From: an uncultured Clostridia bacterium | GTDB lineage: Bacteria; Bacillota; Clostridia; Oscillospirales; Ruminococcaceae | Assembly (NCBI GenBank): GCA_947631995.1 | Contig: CANRNT010000003.1 | Span: 1 to 64,000, forward strand | Direction of reading: 5' to 3' | Length of the DNA stretch: 64,000 bases | Shown: positions 16,901 through 26,056 of the stretch, in pieces | Layout of the letters: the number at the start of each line of letters is the position of its first letter | Position numbering within the stretch: position 1 is the stretch's first letter | Notes under the pieces: model-generated | Told to the model about the DNA's origin: nothing | The model's input: only the letters and a program-made list of their open reading frames with translations | The model's database searches: none | Position numbers and translations under genes: made by a program

Positions 16901-17677
16901 TTATTTTGTATCTTCAGATATTGCCGCTTCGGCGGCCGCGAGGACTTTTTCGGCAAGCTCTCTGTAACAGCTCGCCATATCGCTCTGCGGCATGGCTTCA
17001 ACGACCGTCTTGCCAAGCTCCTCCGCTTCCAGTACAGTATCGCTGCGTGGGAGCGTACCTATTATACTGCTTCCTATGTCGCCGCACAGCTCATTTACCT
17101 TTTCTTCCTCGTTTTTCACGTTGCGTTTGTTCAGTATTATGCCGCCGAGCCTTGCGTATCCTCTGCCGCGGAAGCCTTGTACAGCCATTGCGATGTTTGC
17201 GGCAGCGTGTATAGCCATATTCTCGCCCGAGGTCACTATGAATACTGCGTCCGCGTATCCCGAACGCATAGGCATTGAAAATCCGCCGCACACAACATCA
17301 CCGAGGACGTCGTATATCACAACGTCCGGCGAATATACCTCATACGCGCCCTTTTCGGCAAGCTTTTCAAGCGCCGCGATAATGCCTCTTCCCGCACAGC
17401 CCATTCCGGGAGTAGGGCCGCCCGCCTCTACGCATATCACTCCGCCGTACCCGGTCTTTACCATATCTTCAAGTCCGAAGTCGTTCTTTCTCTCCCTCAC
17501 GAGGTCCAGCACCGTGCACATTTTTTCCGCACCGCGCAGCAGCATGGTGGAGTCTGCTTTCGGGTCACAGCCTATCTGCATGACCTTCATGCCCTTTTCA
17601 CTAAGCGCGGCCGCAATGTTGGATACCGTTGTGGATTTTCCAATGCCGCCTTTGCCGTATACGGCTATCTTTATCAT
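16901..17677 (-). CDS. NifH-like ATP-dependent iron protein
   Basis: A 258-residue reductase of the NifH/BchL/CfbC family. The P-loop is [11 protein letters not shown]. The two cluster-ligating Cys are in [12 protein letters not shown] and [10 protein letters not shown]. The Arg that follows the first Cys, the ADP-ribosylation site in true NifH, is kept. Switch residues CDPKAD are intact. It should form a homodimer around one [4Fe-4S] cluster and pass electrons with ATP hydrolysis to the two downstream NifD/K-like proteins. Start at 17677 is preferred (CAAGGAGAG, then MIKIAVYG); the track adds 17 residues. Length is a little short of NifH, as in other nitrogenase-like systems. Confidence 0.95.
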   Translation of the reverse strand: MIKIAVYGKGGIGKSTTVSNIAAALSEKGMKVMQIGCDPKADSTMLLRGAEKMCTVLDLVRERKNDFGLEDMVKTGYGGVICVEAGGPTPGMGCAGRGIIAALEKLAEKGAYEVYSPDVVIYDVLGDVVCGGFSMPMRSGYADAVFIVTSGENMAIHAAANIAMAVQGFRGRGYARLGGIILNKRNVKNEEEKVNELCGDIGSSIIGTLPRSDTVLEAEELGKTVVEAMPQSDMASCYRELAEKVLAAAEAAISEDTK

Positions 17678-17724
17678 AAATATCTCTCCTTGACTAATGA
17701 GTTTTGCACTTTGTAAAACAAATA

Positions 17725-18783
17725 TCATTCGGCGCAGGTAGCCTTTACCGCAACTCCCTTTATCGCCGAAAGCTCCCCCACCAGCGAAGCTATCTCCTCG
17801 TCGGGGGCTTCAAGGGTAACGTTTATAACGTTAGCTATGCTGACTCCTCCCTTGCGGTAAGGTATGCCCATTCTGCCTATTGTATACTTTCCGTACTTAT
17901 GGAGAATGGCGTTTATCCTGTCAGCCTGCGAAAAGCCGTTCGCTATAACGGATACCACCGCTATGCCGCACGGTTTCCTTTCGTTTTGCGTATCTGCGCC
18001 GTCGGACAGGGATACGGGCGTGACCGTGCGGAACACTCTGCTTTTAGTTTCCGCCTCGCTTATCAGCGCCTTTACTCCGAATGCGCGCTCTATCCCTTCT
18101 TCGGTCACTACCCTTGCCGTATCTCCGAACACGCCTTTGCCGTCCTTGCCCAGTATCAAAGACTTATTTGCTCTTCCAAGCGCGTGCTCGGGATAATGAG
18201 TGTTGAATATGCAGGTAATTCCCTCTGCCGATAGCTGTGACAGCGTTTCAAGCACAATAAGCTGATTGCGGAAATCGAGGTTCGACTCCGGCTCATCGAG
18301 TATAAGTATCTGCGGCTGAGCCGCCAGCGCGCGCGCTATCAGCGACATCTGAAGCTCTCCTCCGCTTATCCTGCGGCAGCTCTTATCCGCAAGATGTGAT
18401 ATCTTCAGCCGCTCCAGTATCTCGCTGACCTTGTCTGTATCCTCTTTTTTCGGCTGTGAAAATGTGCCTATATGACTGTTTCTGCCGAGCAGTACCGTTT
18501 CAAACACCGTCGCAGACGAAGCCGTACCCTTAGCCTGCGGAACATATGCCAGCTTTTTCCACAGCTCGCGTGCCGAAAGCTTTTTTATCGGTACTCCGTC
18601 TATGAAGCTGCCGCCGCTTTTCCATTTGAGCATACCCGTTATACAGCGCAGCAGCGTAGTCTTTCCCGCTCCGTTAGGGCCTAATATCGCAATAAGGTCG
18701 CCTTTTTCCGCAGTAAAAGATATATCCTCAAAAAGCTGCGTATCGCCGTAACCGAAGCGCCCGTTTTTTACTTCAAGCGTCAT
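17725..18783 (-). CDS. ABC transporter ATPase fused to a TM1266-like ACT domain
   Basis: A 352-residue fusion. Residues 1-255 form a FecE/BtuD-type ATPase: Walker [10 protein letters not shown], signature ISGGELQ, Walker [10 protein letters not shown]. Residues about 265-352 are a second domain, [20 protein letters not shown] and [14 protein letters not shown], that closely matches the stand-alone gene at the head of this operon and the TM1266 family of putative hydrogenase-system regulators (ACT/NikR-C-like fold). It overlaps the permease gene by 4 nt. The fusion suggests that transport or ATPase activity is tuned by the small ligand or metal that the ACT-like domain senses. I do not know of a described example. 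Confidence 0.9.
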   Translation of the reverse strand: MTLEVKNGRFGYGDTQLFEDISFTAEKGDLIAILGPNGAGKTTLLRCITGMLKWKSGGSFIDGVPIKKLSARELWKKLAYVPQAKGTASSATVFETVLLGRNSHIGTFSQPKKEDTDKVSEILERLKISHLADKSCRRISGGELQMSLIARALAAQPQILILDEPESNLDFRNQLIVLETLSQLSAEGITCIFNTHYPEHALGRANKSLILGKDGKGVFGDTARVVTEEGIERAFGVKALISEAETKSRVFRTVTPVSLSDGADTQNERKPCGIAVVSVIANGFSQADRINAILHKYGKYTIGRMGIPYRKGGVSIANVINVTLEAPDEEIASLVGELSAIKGVAVKATCAE

Positions 18784-19811
18784 AGGCTGTGACCTCCGCT
18801 CTTTCTCATAAGTATTATAAAGAACGGCGCGCCTATTATTGCTGTCAGCACGGATATCGGTATCTGCGCCGCGGAAATGCTCCTTGCGGCCGTATCAACA
18901 AGCGCCATGAACGCCGCTCCTATGCTTACCGAGGCAGGAAGTATCGCTCTGTGGTCGCTGCCGAACGCCATGCGGCAGATATGAGGTATCAGCAGGCCTA
19001 CCCAGCCTACCTGTCCGCACATGGACACGCAGGAAGCCGTTACAGCCGTTGCGCATATCACCGTGACCGTGCGAAGCAGCTTTATATTTGTTCCCAGCGA
19101 TACGGCTTCATCATCGCCCAGCGGAAGTATGTTCAGCTTCCACCTCAGCGCGTAAAGCACCGCTATACCTGCTATGATTATCGGCGCGCCAAGCCTGAGC
19201 TGTTCGTAGCCTGCGCCCGAAAGGCTTCCCATGAGCCAGTAGGTTATCGCAGGAAGCTGCGTTTCTGTATCGGCGGCGAATTTCACCAGCGACACCAGCG
19301 CCGAAAACAGCGAACCTATCATTATTCCCGCAAGCACGACCGAGCCCAGACCGTTCCTGCCGCTTTTTCCGCTTGCCGCCAGCCATGTCAGCGCGACCGC
19401 CGCTATCCCCATAGCGAACGCCGTTACCTGTATGCCTATCATGCCAAAGCCCCACAGCATTGCCAGAGCCGCCCCGAACGATGTCCCCGAAGCCACGCCC
19501 AGCGTATCGGGAGTTGCGAGAGGATTGGAAAAAAGGCTCTGGAACGCGCACCCCGCAACGGAAAGTCCCGCGCCGCAAAGCAATGCGAGAAGTATCCTCG
19601 GCATTCTTATGTTCCATATAACTACCGCCGTTCCGCTTATCTCCTCGCCCGAAAACCTGTCCGCTATCGCATTGAGTATCTCGCCTATCGGATAACTTAT
19701 CCTGCCGATACACAGCGAAGCCAGCGCGGCGGCTATCGGGAGAACGATAAGCAAAACAGCCGCATACGGTCTTACCGCAAGCCTTTTTGCTCTGCCGTCT
19801 TTCTTACTCAT
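18780..19811 (-). CDS. FecCD-type ABC transporter permease
   Basis: A 343-residue permease with about nine or ten membrane helices. LLALLCGAGLSVAGCAFQSLFSNPLATPDTLGVASG is shown in short by GAGLSVAGCAFQ and NPLATPDTLG, both hallmarks of iron-siderophore and cobalamin permeases. GQVGWVGLLIPHICR is the coupling-helix region that meets the ATPase. It would act as a homodimer with the fused ATPase and the binding lipoprotein. Its ATG overlaps the end of the TM1266-like gene by 8 nt. Confidence 0.95.
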   Translation of the reverse strand: MSKKDGRAKRLAVRPYAAVLLIVLPIAAALASLCIGRISYPIGEILNAIADRFSGEEISGTAVVIWNIRMPRILLALLCGAGLSVAGCAFQSLFSNPLATPDTLGVASGTSFGAALAMLWGFGMIGIQVTAFAMGIAAVALTWLAASGKSGRNGLGSVVLAGIMIGSLFSALVSLVKFAADTETQLPAITYWLMGSLSGAGYEQLRLGAPIIIAGIAVLYALRWKLNILPLGDDEAVSLGTNIKLLRTVTVICATAVTASCVSMCGQVGWVGLLIPHICRMAFGSDHRAILPASVSIGAAFMALVDTAARSISAAQIPISVLTAIIGAPFFIILMRKSGGHSL

Positions 19812-20091
19812 CTGAAATTCTTTCTCCGTTTTTCGATGTAACGTTTGAGTATGCCGCCTTTGCGGAAACTCCGTCCAACCTGCCTATCTTTCCCGAAAGC
19901 GCGCTGATCACGCTCTGCGGAGCGTTTACGGCAACGCTTATTATGCTTATTCCCAGCTCGTGATACGGTATGCCCATTCTGCCTATCATATACTCGCTGT
20001 ACTCATGAAGTATCGCGTTGAGCTTTTCAACGCTGTCGCTGTTCTCGACGATTATGCCGATTATCGCTACTCTGTTTTCCGTACTGTCCAT
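19804..20091 (-). CDS. TM1266-like ACT/NikR-C-type regulator
   Basis: A 95-residue protein: ENRVAIIGIIVENSDSVEKL, GRMGIPYHELGISIIS, LSGKIGRLDGVSAKAAYS. It matches the TM1266 family, often annotated as iron-only hydrogenase system putative regulator, with an ACT-like fold similar to the NikR ligand domain and no DNA-binding part. The track start is a TTG next to the attenuator U-run; ATG at 20091 is preferred. It is the first gene of the nitrogenase-like operon, and a paralogous domain is fused to the ATPase two genes later. It probably senses a metal or metabolite. Confidence 0.88.
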   Translation of the reverse strand: MDSTENRVAIIGIIVENSDSVEKLNAILHEYSEYMIGRMGIPYHELGISIISVAVNAPQSVISALSGKIGRLDGVSAKAAYSNVTSKNGERISDE

Positions 20092-20128
20092 AGTGTTATC
20101 ATTATCCTTCCAAGATTCCAAAAATTAA

Positions 20129-20163
20129 AGACCGCCTTCACCCACAAAAGGCAAAGGCAGTCT
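20129..20163 (-). terminator. Leader terminator before the nitrogenase-like operon
   Basis: AGACTGCCTT pairs with AAGGCGGTCT (minus strand), then TTAATTTTT. It lies between the promoter and the first gene, so it can work as an attenuator. Confidence 0.8.
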
Positions 20164-20265
20164 CTGTACCAACTGAACCGCAGCGGTTGATCACGGTTAG
20201 TTGCAAATATTACTGTTCGACTGTTCGCCGCTTTCACCTCAAAACAATTTCGGTGTCAGGTGCTG
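20129..20265 (-). promoter_or_regulatory. Structured leader RNA, candidate riboswitch of unknown class
   Basis: Between promoter and terminator, the minus-strand RNA can form CACCT/AGGTG, and a longer hairpin CAACTAACCG/CGGTTCAGTTG with one bulged base. The final hairpin is the terminator. This promoter-aptamer-terminator layout is that of a transcriptional riboswitch or attenuator. I could not match it to cobalamin, ZTP, Moco, SAM, TPP or NiCo consensus sequences by eye. No leader peptide is evident. Confidence 0.6.
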
Positions 20266-20270
20266 ATATT

Positions 20271-20299
20271 ATATTATCACATTTTTTCCCGTTTGTCAA
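20271..20299 (-). promoter_or_regulatory. Promoter of the nitrogenase-like operon
   Basis: TTGACA, 17 nt, TAATAT on the minus strand, about 180 nt before the first start codon. No obvious inverted-repeat operator overlaps it. Confidence 0.85.
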
Positions 20300-20362
20300 G
20301 TATCGTATCAGGAAAAACAAGCTTCGCAGTTTCAAGCAGGCAAAAGCGCCTTGCCAGCCTTG

Positions 20363-23008
20363 CTATTCGGTACGCAGCGCGATAACGGGGTCTTTCTTCG
20401 CCGCAAAGCGAGAGGGTATAAGACCTGCTATCAGCGTCAGCAGCATAGAGATTATCACGAGCGCCGCGCCGCCAACGAACGGCAGCTTTGAAAGTCCGCC
20501 GATGTCGGTAATGTGCTTTATGATGATGTTTATCGGAATGTTCAAAAGTACCGTGACTATTATGCCAATAGCGCCCGCGCCGAAGCCGACTATCAGCGTT
20601 TCAGCGTTGAATACGCGCGAGATGTCCTTCTTTGAAGCGCCTATCGCGCGAAGTATACCGATCTCCTTCGTCCTCTCCAGAACAGAGATGTAGGTGATTA
20701 TGCCTATCATGATAGACGAAACTATCAGCGAGATAGCCACGAACGCAATAAGAATGTAGCTTATCGCATTTATGATAGTCGTAACGCTGCTCATCAGCAA
20801 GCCGATGTAGTCGGTGTAAACTATCTCGTTCTCCTCGCCTACCTCATCATTGTAGCCGCTTATCTTGTCTGTAATAGTCTCTTTCGATTCAAAATCCTTC
20901 GGGTAGATGAGTATGCTCGAGGGCTCGCTCAAGTCCGCAACACCCATTAAAGACAGGTTTCCGTCATAAGTCGCATTCGTCTGAAATTGCTCGCCCGACA
21001 TTTCCACTATCTGCTGTAGGGTCATTCCCATGGCTTCCATTTGTTCAATAGATTGCTCTATCTGCGTACGCTGATCCTCGGGAAGTGTAGCAAGATATTC
21101 CTGAAGCATTTCTTCGGTAAATTCGCCGCCCTCAAACTTCATACCCGTGAATACGTCAGTCTCCGGGTCAGCCTGCTGCTCTTTGACTATCTCGCTCTCG
21201 TTTACCTTTGTAATAAGCCTATCCATAAGCTCGCCGCGGTAGCCTATAACGCCTGCCGCCGATGTAGCAACAGCCTCTTCGTTCGGCTTTATTATACCTA
21301 CAACTTTTATGGTTTCGCAGTCGCCCAGCTTGCTCAAAACATACGCGTCGTCTTTCGACTTATCTACCCACCTGCCGTTCTCCTTGGCAAAGTAGTCGGT
21401 GTTCACCATAAGCTTGAATTCCAGACCGAGTATGTCGTCGAAGCTGTAAGATACCTGTTCTATGTCCTGCTTTTCAATAGGCTTTCCTGCCATGGCGTCT
21501 TTGAGCATCTGCTCTATCTCTGAAAAATCTTTCAGACCCAGCGCATACAAAGCCGTGTCAGCAACGCCGTTGTTCTCGTCAACGATAAACACTACCTCGT
21601 TGTAATTCTCGGGCATTCTTCCTGCAAGAACATCGTACTGATTAGCAAGCAGCTCGTCATTATCGAGCATTTGCGTCCATACGCCCATCTGCGACATAGT
21701 CGAAGAATATACCGAGCTCGCATTGCTTTCCATATTGAAAGAAAGTCCCATAGCCGCATACATATCTTCAAAAAGCGTGGTAGGGTTGACCTTTATAAGC
21801 CCGTTCGATGTGTCGGCATTGTAGATGTTCATCGGCGTTGTGTACCTGTACTGAATATCTGTAACAAGCTCGTCAAATCCGTTTTCATCGCTCTCTAAAA
21901 ACGTCTTGAAATCTTTAAGATTGTTGGTTATGACTTGACTCATCATCGTGTTCATCATCGTGAACATCATATCATTCGAGTATATCCTGTCCGCCTCGCG
22001 CTCCTGCTGAACGGGTGCGTCACCTGCCGCCGTCTGGAACATATCCGTGTAGTCAATGGTCTGCGCATCTATCTGAAGCGGATAGCTCGAAAGCGTGTCC
22101 TCCTGCACCCTGTCAATGTACGACTGTACACCGTGCGACAGCGAAAGTATCAGAGCAATGCCTATAATGCCTATGCTTCCCGCAAACGAGGTAAGAAACG
22201 TCCTGCCCTTTTTCGTCATAAGGTTGTTAAGGCTGAGCGACAGCGCCGTAAAGAACGACATCGAAGTCTTTTTCGGCTTGGGAGCGTTCTTAGCCGCCTC
22301 TTCCTCTTTGAGAGCCTGCTGCTCGTCAATTGTGAACGGCTGTGAATCGCTCGTCACCTTGCCGTCAAGCAGCCTGATAGTTCTGGTGGCGTACTTTTCT
22401 GCAAGCTCGGGGTTATGCGTTACCATTATAATAAGCTTGTCTTTCGATATCTCCTTGAGTATCTCCATTATAGCAACGCTCGTCTCCGAGTCCAGCGCGC
22501 CCGTCGGCTCATCGGCAAGCAGTATATCGGGGTCGTTTACAAGCGCACGCGCAATAGCAACTCTCTGCATTTGTCCGCCCGACATCTGGTTGGGCTTTTT
22601 GTTTATCTGGTCGCCCAGACCAACCTTTTTCAGCGCGTCGATAGCCCTCTGACGCCTCTGCGACTTTGAAACGCCCGAAAGCGTAAGCGCAAGCTCTACG
22701 TTAGAAAGCACCGTCTGATGTGGTATCAGATTGTAGCTTTGAAACACAAAACCTATCGAATAATTGCGGTATGTATCCCAGTCTCTGTCCTTGTATTCTT
22801 TTGTAGACTTTCCGTTTATCACAAGGTCGCCGCTCGTGTATTTGTCAAGACCGCCTATAATGTTCAGAAGCGTTGTCTTGCCGCAGCCCGACTGACCCAG
22901 TATCGCAACGAACTCGCTCTCTCTGAAATCTATGCTTACATCTCTCAGCGCGTGAACGACCTCATCGCCTATCGGGTAGTCCTTGACTATATTCTTCAAG
23001 CTGAGCAT
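20363..23008 (-). CDS. MacB-like ABC transporter, fused ATPase and FtsX permease
   Basis: An 881-residue fusion. The ATPase (about 1-225) has GQSGCGKTT, MSGGQMQRVAIARAL and ILLADEPTGALD. A linker follows, then a first membrane helix near FLTSFAGSIGIIGIALILSL, a large extracytoplasmic region of about 400 residues, and three C-terminal helices of the FtsX/MacB core. Such proteins work as mechanotransmitters exporting or expelling peptides, lipoproteins or antibiotics rather than as classical importers. The ligand is unknown. It has its own consensus promoter and no adjacent partner gene, so it appears monocistronic. Confidence 0.9.
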   Translation of the reverse strand: MLSLKNIVKDYPIGDEVVHALRDVSIDFRESEFVAILGQSGCGKTTLLNIIGGLDKYTSGDLVINGKSTKEYKDRDWDTYRNYSIGFVFQSYNLIPHQTVLSNVELALTLSGVSKSQRRQRAIDALKKVGLGDQINKKPNQMSGGQMQRVAIARALVNDPDILLADEPTGALDSETSVAIMEILKEISKDKLIIMVTHNPELAEKYATRTIRLLDGKVTSDSQPFTIDEQQALKEEEAAKNAPKPKKTSMSFFTALSLSLNNLMTKKGRTFLTSFAGSIGIIGIALILSLSHGVQSYIDRVQEDTLSSYPLQIDAQTIDYTDMFQTAAGDAPVQQEREADRIYSNDMMFTMMNTMMSQVITNNLKDFKTFLESDENGFDELVTDIQYRYTTPMNIYNADTSNGLIKVNPTTLFEDMYAAMGLSFNMESNASSVYSSTMSQMGVWTQMLDNDELLANQYDVLAGRMPENYNEVVFIVDENNGVADTALYALGLKDFSEIEQMLKDAMAGKPIEKQDIEQVSYSFDDILGLEFKLMVNTDYFAKENGRWVDKSKDDAYVLSKLGDCETIKVVGIIKPNEEAVATSAAGVIGYRGELMDRLITKVNESEIVKEQQADPETDVFTGMKFEGGEFTEEMLQEYLATLPEDQRTQIEQSIEQMEAMGMTLQQIVEMSGEQFQTNATYDGNLSLMGVADLSEPSSILIYPKDFESKETITDKISGYNDEVGEENEIVYTDYIGLLMSSVTTIINAISYILIAFVAISLIVSSIMIGIITYISVLERTKEIGILRAIGASKKDISRVFNAETLIVGFGAGAIGIIVTVLLNIPINIIIKHITDIGGLSKLPFVGGAALVIISMLLTLIAGLIPSRFAAKKDPVIALRTE

Positions 23009-23051
23009 TTAGTCTTACATCCCCTTTTCCCGTCTGATAAAATACACAATA

Positions 23052-23080
23052 ATTATATATCACACAATCGAATATGTCAA
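23052..23080 (-). promoter_or_regulatory. Consensus promoter of the MacB-like gene
   Basis: TTGACA, 17 nt, TATAAT on the minus strand, 43 nt before the start codon. Confidence 0.88.
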
Positions 23081-23186
23081 GAGAGTTTACGAGCTTTAAA
23101 ATATTTTCGTACCCTGCTATAAAATAATTGTTTCCCGCCGTCACAAAATTGACAAATCGAACATAACGTCATAAACTCGGAAATAC

Positions 23187-23216
23187 AAAAAGGCTCCCTT
23201 TTTTCAGGAAGCCTTT
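23187..23216 (-). terminator. Terminator after the zinc-ribbon protein
   Basis: AAAAGGCTTCC and GGGAGCCTTTTT pair on the minus strand and run into a T-tract, 20 nt after the stop. Confidence 0.85.
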
Positions 23217-23237
23217 TCATAGCATTTTATTTTACTG

Positions 23238-25076
23238 TCAGGCAGCTTTTGATGAGCTGTCATCAGCCTTGGACGAGCTGTCGTCCGCTTTAGAGGAGCT
23301 GTCATCAGTCTTAGAGGAGCTATCGCTTGAAGCAGCCTTTCCGAAGGATGTGGTCGTAAGCGTCTTTCCTTCAGCCGTATTGCTCTCGGTATTTACATAC
23401 TGCGACAAAAGCTCATCTTTGTTTTCCGATACCGCTATCTCTATGACCCAGTCGTCAATATTCAGCTCTCCGTCTGCAACGTAAGCGCTGTCAGCCATAG
23501 CGAGAACATAGAATGTCTTTGTAGTGCTTGCTCCGTCGATATCGCACGCAGCCTCTACCACCAGGAACTGATACAGAACATTGGAGCTTGAAGCTACTTC
23601 GGAGGGAGCTACAAGATAGCTTTCACCCACGGTCACGGAGTTGATTTTGGATATCTGACCCTTGCCGTAGTCTATTACATGGGCGTTTGCGAGATATTCG
23701 CTTCCAACGCTGTCGTCGATATCCTCTAACAGAGACTCAAAAACAGTATCTACATCCAGGCTCTTTGCGTCCTTTATGTCGTTTATGTAGTGAGGAGCTT
23801 CGTCGCCTATGGTGAATTTCTTGGTCACCTCGTCCGAAGCGAGCTTATAGCCCTCCTCGGCAAGCTCTTCAGCGTACCAGCCAACAGACGCGGTAACTGT
23901 AACGGTGTCGCCAATGTCAAGACCGTATCTGTTGTCTATCTCAAAGTATACATAATCTTGTACGACCTCAGGGCAGTTTTCGGTGTTTGCGGAAACATCA
24001 AGATCAGGCGCAACACCCGAATATTTAAGCTCAAATCCCTCAAACGGATCCAATACTTCAAGACCTGTAAGTCCCTCAACGGTGAACTCCTTGGTAAGAG
24101 AATCCTCGTCATAAGTGTAATACTTGCCGTCAATGGTGAAATAACCGCCCGAGAGGCTGTAATAAGGCTCTGCCGTAACTGTTACAACATCTCCGTTGGA
24201 GAGGTCATCGTAATACCAGTCGGAATAGACATAGAACGCGTCAGATTCAATATCGGTAAGCGCGCTGGTATCCAGCTCCATTTCGCCCATACCGTCAACT
24301 CCGGTGAACTTTACGGTAACATTGCTCAGCGGGTCGAGCACCGTAGGCTCAACGAGTCCCTCAACGGTAACGGTGAACTCTGTATTTGTAAGCTTGATAT
24401 TTCTCTTCTTGAGCTTTTCCTCATCGTACTTTACCTTTACCTTAAAGGTATCGCCGTTTTTCAGGTTCTCAACTTCCTTCTTGTCGACCTTGAACTCTAT
24501 CTCGTCGATGAGCTTGGACTGAGCCTTTTCGATATCTTTCTTGGAGTCGAACTTTGTCCATGCGTCCTTGAAGTCCTTGTCGTCCTTGCTAAGCAGCCAC
24601 TTTGAAGCCAGCGAGTTTACAAATCCATCGTAATCATAATCTTCATAGTATTTTGATTCTCTGAACTTGCTGTCAAACGACGGGTCAGAATAAATGTTTT
24701 CAGGTGTCGCAAGATATACCTGCGCGGTCGCCTGACCGTTTATTCCGTCGTATGCAACAAAGTAAAGCTCCTTGCAGTCTATCTTCTGATACTTTGTCAG
24801 AGATACTATGACAGTTACCGCAACGATTATCAGTATTACCGCCGCAGCGACTATCGCGGAGATGATACCTATCTTTTTCTTCTGCTCGGACGACATAGAC
24901 GAAAGCTTTTCGCCCATTGCGCCTATCGGAGAACCGTCGTTTCCGGGAGCCGCAGGTGTGGTATTTGCTTCGGCATTGGCGTTTGCGGCAGAAACGCTCT
25001 GCTTAGCGCCGCACTCTTTGCAAAACTCAGCGGCGTCATCGAGCTGTGCTCCGCAGTTTACACAAAATTTGCTCAT
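23238..25076 (-). CDS. Zinc-ribbon, single-pass membrane protein with large extracellular part
   Basis: A 612-residue protein. The N-terminus is a zinc ribbon, CVNCGAQLDDAAEFCKECG. A low-complexity Ala/Asn linker follows, then a membrane helix near 70-95 and an extracellular region with three or four similar modules of about 80-100 residues. These modules repeat the phrase LEVLDPFEGFELKYSG and its variants such as VLDPLSNVTVKFTG. The C-terminus repeats DDSSSKA three or four times. The track start is 8 codons early; CTGGAGG precedes ATG at 25076. The function is unknown, but the ribbon-helix-ectodomain plan is common in Clostridia surface proteins. Confidence 0.85.
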   Translation of the reverse strand: MSKFCVNCGAQLDDAAEFCKECGAKQSVSAANANAEANTTPAAPGNDGSPIGAMGEKLSSMSSEQKKKIGIISAIVAAAVILIIVAVTVIVSLTKYQKIDCKELYFVAYDGINGQATAQVYLATPENIYSDPSFDSKFRESKYYEDYDYDGFVNSLASKWLLSKDDKDFKDAWTKFDSKKDIEKAQSKLIDEIEFKVDKKEVENLKNGDTFKVKVKYDEEKLKKRNIKLTNTEFTVTVEGLVEPTVLDPLSNVTVKFTGVDGMGEMELDTSALTDIESDAFYVYSDWYYDDLSNGDVVTVTAEPYYSLSGGYFTIDGKYYTYDEDSLTKEFTVEGLTGLEVLDPFEGFELKYSGVAPDLDVSANTENCPEVVQDYVYFEIDNRYGLDIGDTVTVTASVGWYAEELAEEGYKLASDEVTKKFTIGDEAPHYINDIKDAKSLDVDTVFESLLEDIDDSVGSEYLANAHVIDYGKGQISKINSVTVGESYLVAPSEVASSSNVLYQFLVVEAACDIDGASTTKTFYVLAMADSAYVADGELNIDDWVIEIAVSENKDELLSQYVNTESNTAEGKTLTTTSFGKAASSDSSSKTDDSSSKADDSSSKADDSSSKAA

Positions 25077-25124
25077 CGAATATACCTCCAGTATAAACAT
25101 TTAATTAAATAAGCTTATAAAATT

Positions 25125-25153
25125 ATTTTACAACACCAAATTTGATATGTCAA
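25125..25153 (-). promoter_or_regulatory. Promoter of the zinc-ribbon protein
   Basis: TTGACA, 17 nt, TAAAAT on the minus strand, about 50 nt before the start codon. Confidence 0.8.
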
Positions 25154-25219
25154 GTATTTTTACCTCTGTTTTATCATTATTGTATAATCTGACGATACGG
25201 GCGCTGCAAAATGGCGGCG

Positions 25220-26056
25220 TCATGTATTATTATGTCTAAATCTTTCGAGAAATGAATGTTTTTCGCCCATGACCTTATACGACACGAGCGTATCGCAGTC
25301 GGCGGTATGGATACTGTTGAATATGTTCTTTTTCACCTTTGGTTCGTCCTTTTCAAGACATTCTATAAGCTTTTTGACATATGCGCGCTTGGAGGAGCTC
25401 TCGCCGTCAGAAAAGCGGCAGGCGCACCTTAAAAATTCCAGACCGTTGTACTGCGCCCATTTGATTATATGCCGCTCCTGCACCATATATATCGGTCGGA
25501 TAAGCTCCATGCCCTCAAAATGGTTGCTTTTTACCCTCGGCAACATACCTTGTATCTGCGCGCCGAACAAAATACCCATGAGAGTTGTTTCTATAACGTC
25601 GTCAAAGTTATGTCCGAGAGCGATTTTATTGCAGCCTGCCTCCTGCGCCGTCTTGTAAAGCCAGCCGCGCCGCTTGCGCGCGCACACCCAGCACGGAGAT
25701 TTCTCCTTTTGTGACTGCGACTGTTCAAGCACGTCCGTATCGAATATCTTTACGGGTATCTCCAGCTCGGCGCAGTTTTTCTCCAGACGCTCCCTGTTCT
25801 CCCTGCTGTAGCCGGGATCCATAGAGATGAATATCACGCTCACACCGCTGTGTCTTTCGGCGTACTGCTTCATCAGCAGAGCGAGCAGAGCCGAGTCCTT
25901 TCCTCCCGAAACGCAGACGGCTATCCTGTCCCCCTCCTGTATAAGCTCATATCTTTCTATGGCTTCGTAAAAAGGCGTCATCAGCTCGTGCGAGAACCTT
26001 GTCGTTATGCTCTGCATGACCTTCTGCGCCTTTGTCAAAATACGTTTATCTTCCAT
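25220..26056 (-). CDS. ttcA: TtcA-like tRNA 2-thiocytidine synthase
   Basis: A 278-residue ATP-dependent sulfurtransferase of the PP-loop group. CVSGGKDSALL is the PP-loop; SPCWVCARKRRG gives the CxxC pair and RCACRFSDG supplies a later Cys as in Fe-S dependent TtcA enzymes. The family thiolates C32 of tRNA, but related proteins act on other positions, so the exact tRNA site is an inference. It overlaps tcdA by 11 nt, and a second tRNA-modifying gene next door supports the role. Confidence 0.85.
   Translation of the reverse strand: MEDKRILTKAQKVMQSITTRFSHELMTPFYEAIERYELIQEGDRIAVCVSGGKDSALLALLMKQYAERHSGVSVIFISMDPGYSRENRERLEKNCAELEIPVKIFDTDVLEQSQSQKEKSPCWVCARKRRGWLYKTAQEAGCNKIALGHNFDDVIETTLMGILFGAQIQGMLPRVKSNHFEGMELIRPIYMVQERHIIKWAQYNGLEFLRCACRFSDGESSSKRAYVKKLIECLEKDEPKVKKNIFNSIHTADCDTLVSYKVMGEKHSFLERFRHNNT

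Noticed and set aside
18789-19841. 350-residue plus-strand ORF
   Set aside because: It lies antisense to the FecCD permease and the TM1266-like gene, is Arg/Tyr/His-rich as expected for a shadow frame, and has no ribosome site.
12258-20091. A genuine nitrogen-fixation cluster
   Set aside because: There are only NifH-like and two short NifD/K-like proteins, no nifE, nifN or nifB, and the third Cys position of the NifK-like protein is altered.
20129-20265. ZTP or cobalamin riboswitch in the nitrogenase-like leader
   Set aside because: GGCGAACA resembles part of the ZTP consensus, but the CCGCCUGGGC half is absent. No GCCACUG B12 box is present.
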